The notes beneath the pieces are model-generated. The model worked only from the letters and a program-made list of their open reading frames with translations, was not told the DNA's origin and made no database searches. From assembly GCF_000006565.2 (NCBI RefSeq), contig NC_031478.1, forward strand, positions 3,801,127 to 3,865,126: a stretch of 64,000 nucleotides of DNA, written 5' to 3'. Source of the DNA: Toxoplasma gondii ME49 (lineage: Eukaryota; Apicomplexa; Conoidasida; Eucoccidiorida; Sarcocystidae). This document shows positions 57,827 to 64,000 of this stretch, piece after piece (positions within the stretch are counted from its first letter, which is position 1; every line of letters begins with the position of its first letter). The position numbers and the translations under genes were made by a program.

Positions 57827-60293
57827 ATGGCAGCCAAATTCCTCTCTTTCAATCAGGAACTGAATGAGGCTGTTGACCTCAAGGACTGGGTGAAGGAGGT
57901 AGGTCGGTACACAGAACTTGTCCAGCTGGCAAGGCAGCTCTGCGTGCATAGCGAAGAGCGAGGTCTCGTAGGGCGATAAGCGATAAGCCTTGTGATGGTC
58001 GGTGTAGGAGGCCCGAGCACTTCAGGAACAGGGACTGGCGTCATCCGGGACGTTTCCGATAAAACTGTGCTACTTGGGTGACTCTCTCTTCTTTGGTGTG
58101 GTCTCATGCCATGGGGTTTTCACCGACACCGCGGTGCAGAGTCATCGCTGTGTCGTGTTTCTACCTGGCCCAAAATCGTGAGCCTCTTATGTGAAGGGTC
58201 TGCATAGACTTTGAGGCGGTTTGGAGAGTCAGCTCTTCTCTGTCGGGAAGATGCCACATCTGATGCTTGCCAGAATCCAAGGAAGACAAGCATGGTCTGT
58301 AGGAACGGTTGGCGGTGTTTGTGGACCAGGACGGACTGGCCGCGTGTCTCTGGGATAGCGTCCGTCTTTCACTCCGAAATTCATGTGCTGCCCACTTGCG
58401 GTTTATCAGGAGCCGGTTCCAGACGAACCGCTTCCTCTGCGGTATGTCTGGCATGTTTGGGAGCAAGTGCAGCAGGACGACCGATCCAAAGAGTACTCAG
58501 ACAACACCCGGGATTTGGCAGCCTTCGATACTGTACAGGTGAGGTCTTCTGTCCACTCAAAAGTGACTGTGTGTAGTGGCGCCGATAGCAGATGACTGGA
58601 TCGAATAAATCCGCATGGCGGGTCACCTCGAAAAAATGCTGCCGTCTCCAAAACGTGCACAGCACTGTAGTGGTCTGCTCGTCTCCAAAAAGCCTGAGAA
58701 ATCGTCGCAAGACTCGTGTTTTAACGGTGGTGCTCCTGTGTGCCCATATCTGTGGTCACTGCGTCTCACGTTCTCCCGAACATCTTGCATTTTACAAGAG
58801 TCTGAATGGACCCGGGTGAAGGTCGCACGCCAGGTAGTTCCGCGGGACGATCATGTTCCATGAGGAAATGGAACGAGTCGCTTGCGTTGATGGTTCTAAC
58901 ATTTGTGGAGTTTCTCTCTGATGTGTGTGTCCTGCAGAAATTTTGGCAGCTGTGGTCATTCATTCCCCAGCCGAGCGAGCTTCTGGACCATAAACGGTAG
59001 GTGATGTAACGAGGCACTTTGTATAGTCGGAAACGTGGCGGGAGAAACGGGACTGCTGCGCCAATGATTTTACAGAGGTGTTGCTTTGTATCTGCATTTA
59101 GTTCCGCCATGGTTCTGCGGAGCAAAGGAAGGTGCCCCCAAGTCAGGGTACTGCCAGACTGTGGGGGATTTCGTGGTGGATGCCTGCGAGCGGTGCCCAG
59201 TGCTGTTGAGAGGTTTTAATCGTCGTCCTCCTTTCTGAGGAGTGACTCATTCTGCCGTCTCGTCGGTGCCACGCTTTTGCCTTGCTGTCTGTGTGGCCAT
59301 CGTGTCTCAGGATGGTCAGGCAGGACAAGAACGGTCGGAGCCATGTCGTCGATGCTGTTATGATTTTCAAGTAGGCCCACCACACGGAAAAAGCAGAAAA
59401 TGGTGTGGACTCAATAGTAGAGCTCGTTTTGTGAGGTGAAACGTGGTCCTTCTGCGGCCTCGCGAGGTAGCTGGGTCGTGCACTGGCTTCTCAACGCGGT
59501 GCTCGGTGTTTGTCGCCGGTTGTAAGCTGGTGACAGGGAGCGTCTTCTTCACGTGTTCACCAAAGTGCATAGTTGCTTTGTGTGTCCATTTCATCTTTCT
59601 TCTCGCAAATGTGATCTGTTAATGAATCTTGTGTATTCGTCTCTGTGTCATTGTCTTCGTGCAGGGAAGGAATCAAGCCAATGTGGGAGGATCCCCGGAA
59701 TGCGACTGGGGGTCATTTTGAGTATCGCCTTTCTTTCCCGCAGATGAGTGCAGGACAGATTGACGAGTACTGGAACAATTTGGTCCTTGGCCTTATCGGC
59801 AGCACTGTCGAAGGCAGCGATCATATCACTGGTGTCCGTCTGGTAAGAACTGTGTCCCAAAATTGTTCATGTGGCGAGATGAAGGTTGCTGTCGTTCAGT
59901 TTCTTCAGGTTTTTTCTGTTTTTTGGTGTCCTTTCAGGTAGACAAACTCAGTCAAGGGCGTCATTCCTGCATCAGAATTGAAGTCTGGTACAGCAAGTTG
60001 CCAAGCAGAGGTACGTGTCGAGTCGATGAGGTAGAGTGGAACAGTGAAGTGGTATGGACTTGCTCCAGGAAATAAGTTTCGGCTGTGTGTCTGTCTGTCT
60101 GTCGTAGCAGGGAAGGCGTGGCGTGTGGTAACCCTGTTTGAGGGCGTACCCCCATTCATGTGCCCAAGTAATGCGTGTGTGTGTGTGTGACTTTCCCCCA
60201 GAGGTTCAGGACGCTCTGCTGAAAGAAATCAACAAATGCATGGCAACCAAAATTGTAAGCGCAGTAAATCCATTGACCAATGGAGTAACTTGA
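57827..60293 (+). CDS. EIF4E: eIF4E-family cap-binding protein, class II (4EHP-like) features (six exons, 200 aa)
   Basis: Binds the mRNA 5' cap. Exons 57827-57898, 58410-58538, 58938-58996, 59665-59842, 59938-60010, 60202-60293; every junction is GT-AG with matching phase, giving 200 aa, normal for the family. Diagnostic segments: LPLRYVWHVWEQ (residues 32-43), FDTVQKFWQLWSFI (63-76), REGIKPMWEDPRNATGGHFE (87-106), then IEVWYSK (160-166). Trp94 and Glu95 match the human Trp102/Glu103 cap contacts and Trp163 matches Trp166. The positions of human Trp43 and Trp56 read Tyr36 and Tyr53 by my alignment, the pattern of class II eIF4E2/4EHP, as is the wording EGIKPMWED. Class II proteins usually act in translational repression or stage-specific initiation. 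The last exon ends at a TGA just after a donor-like GTAAGC, so an alternative 3' end is possible. Symbol given at family level. Confidence 0.92.
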
Positions 60294-61985
60294 TATCACT
60301 GGCGATGCCGCGTTCCGGGCGTCGCTCAGATAGTTTGTGCAGCTGTGGCTTTTTGAGGGAAACCTTTCACGATGGTGCTGTTCATCTCGGCCAAGTGTGT
60401 GTCGCTAGCGCACGCCAGTCACCTGTGTCTGGCGACCGTAGGGAGGCTCTCGGGCACTCCACGCTTTGGGCGACACTTACTTCAATAAGCATTTTGTGGA
60501 ATCATGTGTACGCAGGATGGAAGCGTCGGTACGCTTCCAAGGGCGGACGTCAAGAGCCACGGAAAGTAGTGTGGAAGCACGGCCGCATAGCGTTGCAATT
60601 CGCGGTTCTTTTTGGCGTTTTCGGTGTATGCGTGGGTGACAATCCAACACGTTTTGAGCGGATTTTACCGTCGCCTCTGCTGCAGGGACAATACCAAGTT
60701 TTGTGGTGTCGGGTGTCCACAGTCACCGCTTCATTTGGTCATTTTTGTCAATCTGGTCGGGAACAGTCCTTCGTTTGCTCCGTAACATTCAGCGGTTGCG
60801 AATAACAGGGGTGTGCCATCCAGAGTGACTCGCAGAGACGCCAGTGGCTGCTCAAGTGGCAACTCCTCTCAACCAAACAGATGAGAGAGGAAGGATGCGA
60901 GGGTGAGTTGACAGTCGATCCTTGTACGCGATCATCAGTGGCATGTGAACTTTACTTTCCCTCCAAAGTTGCGTCGTTGCGTGTGCTACAAACATCTCCG
61001 GTCCCATTCAATCTTCTCAGTAAGGTGATGTTGTGAAGTCCGCGTTAGGCACTCTCCTTTTTGTGCGGGTTGATCTCCTGCAGTTACCACTGACACGCTG
61101 CTCCTGAGGCGGTTTTTGCATTCTCTGTGAAGGGGATGTCCGTCCCCGTAGTTGTTTAGAATTCCTTTAGTTCTTAACCACGCCAGCAAGTGGGACCGAT
61201 TCATTCGGAAAGAGCAGTAGCAAGTAGTACCCAGTACGCCTGGCGGCTCCAGTTCTCCTTAGGAACATACCACGGTCCTATCAAGAAAACTCACCATACA
61301 GAATTGCCGAAAACGAAGGCGACAGTACTTGTCACACCTTTTGTATCAATTGGCATCCGAAACCTCATCCGGCGTCGGTAGAGGTGAGGCCCAACGGGCC
61401 GTCAGAGGACATCACCTGATGCAGGTGGCTAAGGGCTCACGTAGGGGTTGTCGCCTCACTCGTCTGCGGTATTTCATGTCGGGCTTGAGCAGTCAGTGAA
61501 TGCTCTGATGATTTGTGGTAGTGATAAACTGAACCCAATGATCGTCCTCGTCGGATGCAGCCCACAATTGAAGCGGCAGAACCCCAAGTGTAGTTATCGG
61601 TGGTAACAGATTCACTGACGGCCTGTTCAGGCAGTCCACAAAAGCAAACGAATGTCTTTAATTTTAAGCTCTCTAAGTTGACGATTTGGCAGCGAAGGAG
61701 AGGTTGTGGTGTCTCCTTCACATACGGTGATCAGCCCGTGGTTGATCCTTTTGCCCCCATGTCGAGTAGTGCCACCTATGCAGACGCTGAACAATGCTTC
61801 GCTCCACTTTTTGGGCCATCCGGCACTGTACAGACACCGACCGTGTGCGATAGTATTCAGTCATTTGGACGGCATCGCTCGTACGGACACTGTTTTGCTC
61901 GATTGAAAAATATGGGCCAAAAGGATTTTCCCCCAGCGTCACGGTACACAGTTGAGAGGATTTGTGGTTACATCTGCACAGACGA
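60294..61985. other. Intergenic region between the eIF4E-family gene and the acidic secreted-protein gene
   Basis: Probably the 3' UTR of the eIF4E-family gene and the promoter of the next gene. A 189-codon plus-strand frame overlaps the last eIF4E exon in another frame and is taken as chance. No repeats. Confidence 0.6.
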
Positions 61986-63174
61986 ATGAGGCAGCTTATC
62001 CTACTTTGTACAACTGTACTATTACTACTGCTTTCCAGCACGCCGCGAGCCAACGCACAAGATGAGGACGATGATGAGGACGAGCAGGTCGAACCTGACC
62101 AGACTGAAGATTTTTCTGAGGAGGATGAAGACTCTGAACAACAGATGAACAAACCTGCGTCTTACATGGAGCCAAGCATAAGTCCGGCAGGTGCGTTTGC
62201 TGAAGGTGTCGGGCTTAATGTCTTACCTGAGATAGCGGTTCTCCCCAGGCTTTGTTCACTCGAACAAGTGGCGGCGGTTTAGGTAACGACATTAGATCTT
62301 GGATTCACACATAGCTTACTAACGTGATTGATCGAACAGGGACCGCCTCGACCCTACCACGCTTCGTGGCGATACTGCGCCTGAGAGGTCATTTCGAAAT
62401 CTTGTCAGACGTAAGTATCTTCCGGGAAACCTCGTCGAATATGCAAATAGGAACAGTGCCTGTAACTGCTCGCAGATTACTATGATGTCACAGAAGAAAG
62501 CTATCCGAAACCCGAATGATAACACGGAGAACGCGTGGAGACTGACTGCTCGTTAAGGGAACGCATCTCGCACATGGTTGTTATATGCCTGGAGTTGGTG
62601 TGTGATGTCCTCGTAGAGACGACTGCTTCTGGCGTGCTGCTGTCACAACTCCACACGCAAGCATTGTTGTTCGACAAAACCGGAACAAAAGAGTGTACTG
62701 TGGTTCGCCGGAAGAGCGACGTGAGTAATGCAAGTACTCTCTCGAGTGAAGCTAAGGGAGGCGACTGCCGAACGCCAAGCACCATTCTGCTTCTTTACCT
62801 TGCATCTCTGCCAAAATGTTCCTACCCTTTGCCCTCGCATTTAGGGAACCACTGAAGAACAATACAGAGCCGTCTGGTCCCTGCTTGCGGTAACTGGAAC
62901 GGGTGCTAGGGAGGTCGAAAGGCGTAGTCGCACTGCAGCTGTTTACCGACGTCTGGCCAAGGACAACATTTCTATAAATCATGGTTTAACAACTACAAAA
63001 TCACCATATCAGACATCTTACGATCACCAAGGCAACGTTAACACTAACTGCACGCAAAACAACGAAGACCAAGACAAGTTGTCATTGGTAGCCGGCCAGG
63101 CGCCACTACTTTTGCACAGGAACTCTCAGGAGGACACTGCAGTATTGTACATTTTCCACTGCTTCAAGCCCTGA
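61986..63174 (+). CDS. Small acidic secreted protein of unknown function (four-exon model, about 235 aa)
   Basis: An ATG at 61986 begins MRQLILLCTTVLLLLLSSTP, then RANAQ, a strong signal peptide with a likely cut after ANA. The next 40 residues are very acidic (DEDDDEDEQVEPDQTEDF). Exons 61986-62190, 62340-62410, 62619-62720 and 62845-63174 join through GT-AG introns in consistent phase; the second intron begins GTAAGT and the third GTGAGT. A branch-point-like CTTACTAAC lies before exon 2. The third exon encodes TTASGVLLSQLHTQALLFDK and the fourth GTTEEQYRAVWSLLAVTGTG, followed by a basic, Asn/Thr-rich tail. The acceptor of exon 3 could also be two bases earlier if exon 2 is read in another frame. 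Size, leader and acidity suit a dense-granule or other secretory protein, but no family is recognised. There is a modest chance the last exon is longer or different. Confidence 0.6.
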
Positions 63175-64000
63175 ATCAGATGAGGATCACGCAAGGACTT
63201 TGTGCATCTGATTGAGCGAACATTTGACCTGACTTTTCCTCGCGCGTGCCCCTGGAATTGTTTTCCTCGGGTACTGAAGTGTTTGCGTGATTGGAATGGT
63301 TCAGTTCCACACAAATCGTAGGACGTTTCCAGCCCGCAGCAGAAAGTGTCTTCGAGTGACACATCCCTCTTAGAACTATGAGTTGAAGCATACTGTGACT
63401 TCTGGGGGTGTCCGACATCCCTACCTCCAGCAAAAAACGCCGACGACGGACGCATTTGTGACTGAGCCCTCGCGGATCGAAGTGGTGGACCATTTCGTCT
63501 GTTTTAGTACCTATTTACCACCACTGTGCCACTGCTTACCCTCCATTCCTTGTTTCCAAGTCGAACTGTAGTCCTGGAGCCTGGTATCTCAGACAAACTG
63601 AGGAACCAATAACATGGGAGTCTAATGCCAGAAACAGTTTAGTAATAAAAAACTAACGCCTTTCAGCAGCTACTCTTCTACGACTCCTCTCAGCAGCATC
63701 ACTTGAAACTTCAGTTTTTCTTGCAACAATCGCTAGACCAACAAGACTTTTGCATTTCGTGTTGCCTCTCAGGATTTACGACTTTCAGCAGGGTAGACCG
63801 CTGCGTATGACTTCTTCAAACTTGTCACTCTACATGGTTTCGTTATTGATGGCTAGACCTAGTCAGAGACGTACAATGGAATTAAAAAGTGTGGAGAGCC
63901 AGACGTTCAAGAGATGTTGACAGTCACGCGGCAGCATGAAGCTCCTTGTAGTTCCTATTTCCAGGGTGACTCCTAGTCTAAATCCACAGCAGAAGTCGAT
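63175..64000. other. Sequence 3' of the acidic secreted-protein gene
   Basis: No coding region, repeat or RNA gene that I can support. Likely 3' UTR followed by intergenic sequence cut by the window end. Confidence 0.6.

Noticed and set aside
60236..60805. A 189-codon plus-strand frame
   Set aside because: Overlaps the last eIF4E-family exon out of frame and continues into the 3' UTR.

Overview
The window looks like nuclear DNA of a coccidian apicomplexan, most likely Toxoplasma gondii or a very close relative such as Hammondia or Neospora. The evidence is large intron-rich genes with GC-rich Ser/Arg/Glu-biased exons, introns full of (AT)n microsatellites, frequent GCATGC palindromes, a microneme-type adhesive protein built from TSP1, LNR, ShK-like and CCP modules, and fragments of organellar (probably mitochondrial) DNA lodged in introns. 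All gene models were built by hand from reading frame, splice signals and phase agreement; none has been checked against a database or transcripts.

Region 1 (1-21267, + strand) is the 3' part of one very large gene, truncated at the window start, for a type I membrane protein with at least five TSP1 repeats, three LNR (Notch-like) modules, about ten ShK-like six-Cys modules, CCP/sushi-like modules, one transmembrane helix and a long cytoplasmic tail. The architecture resembles the TSP1-bearing microneme protein MIC15 (a candidate name only). Region 2 (21268-24749) has no secure gene. Region 3 (24750-32225, - strand) is one uninterrupted 2491-codon low-complexity ORF.

Region 4 (32672-36369, -) is a complete four-exon ubiquitin-specific protease. 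Its second intron holds an AT-rich large-subunit rRNA-like fragment of organellar type. Region 5 (36370-40614) is mostly non-coding, with one possible two-exon small secreted protein on the + strand. Region 6 (40615-47795, -) is a three-exon DEAD-box-family helicase with a DEVD motif II, a long insertion between motifs II and III, and a cytochrome b NUMT in its second intron. Region 7 (50270-52531, -) is an intronless secreted or membrane-anchored protein with a beta-propeller-like body, a degenerate TSP1 motif and a discoidin-like C-terminus.

Region 8 holds a divergent pair: DPH4 (54798-56202, -; J domain plus CSL zinc finger, diphthamide pathway) and an eIF4E-family cap-binding protein of class II (4EHP-like) type (57827-60293, +, six exons). 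Both bear on translation: DPH4 through modification of eEF2, the other through mRNA cap recognition. Region 9 (61986-63174, +) is a four-exon model for a small acidic protein with a signal peptide. The rest appears non-coding.
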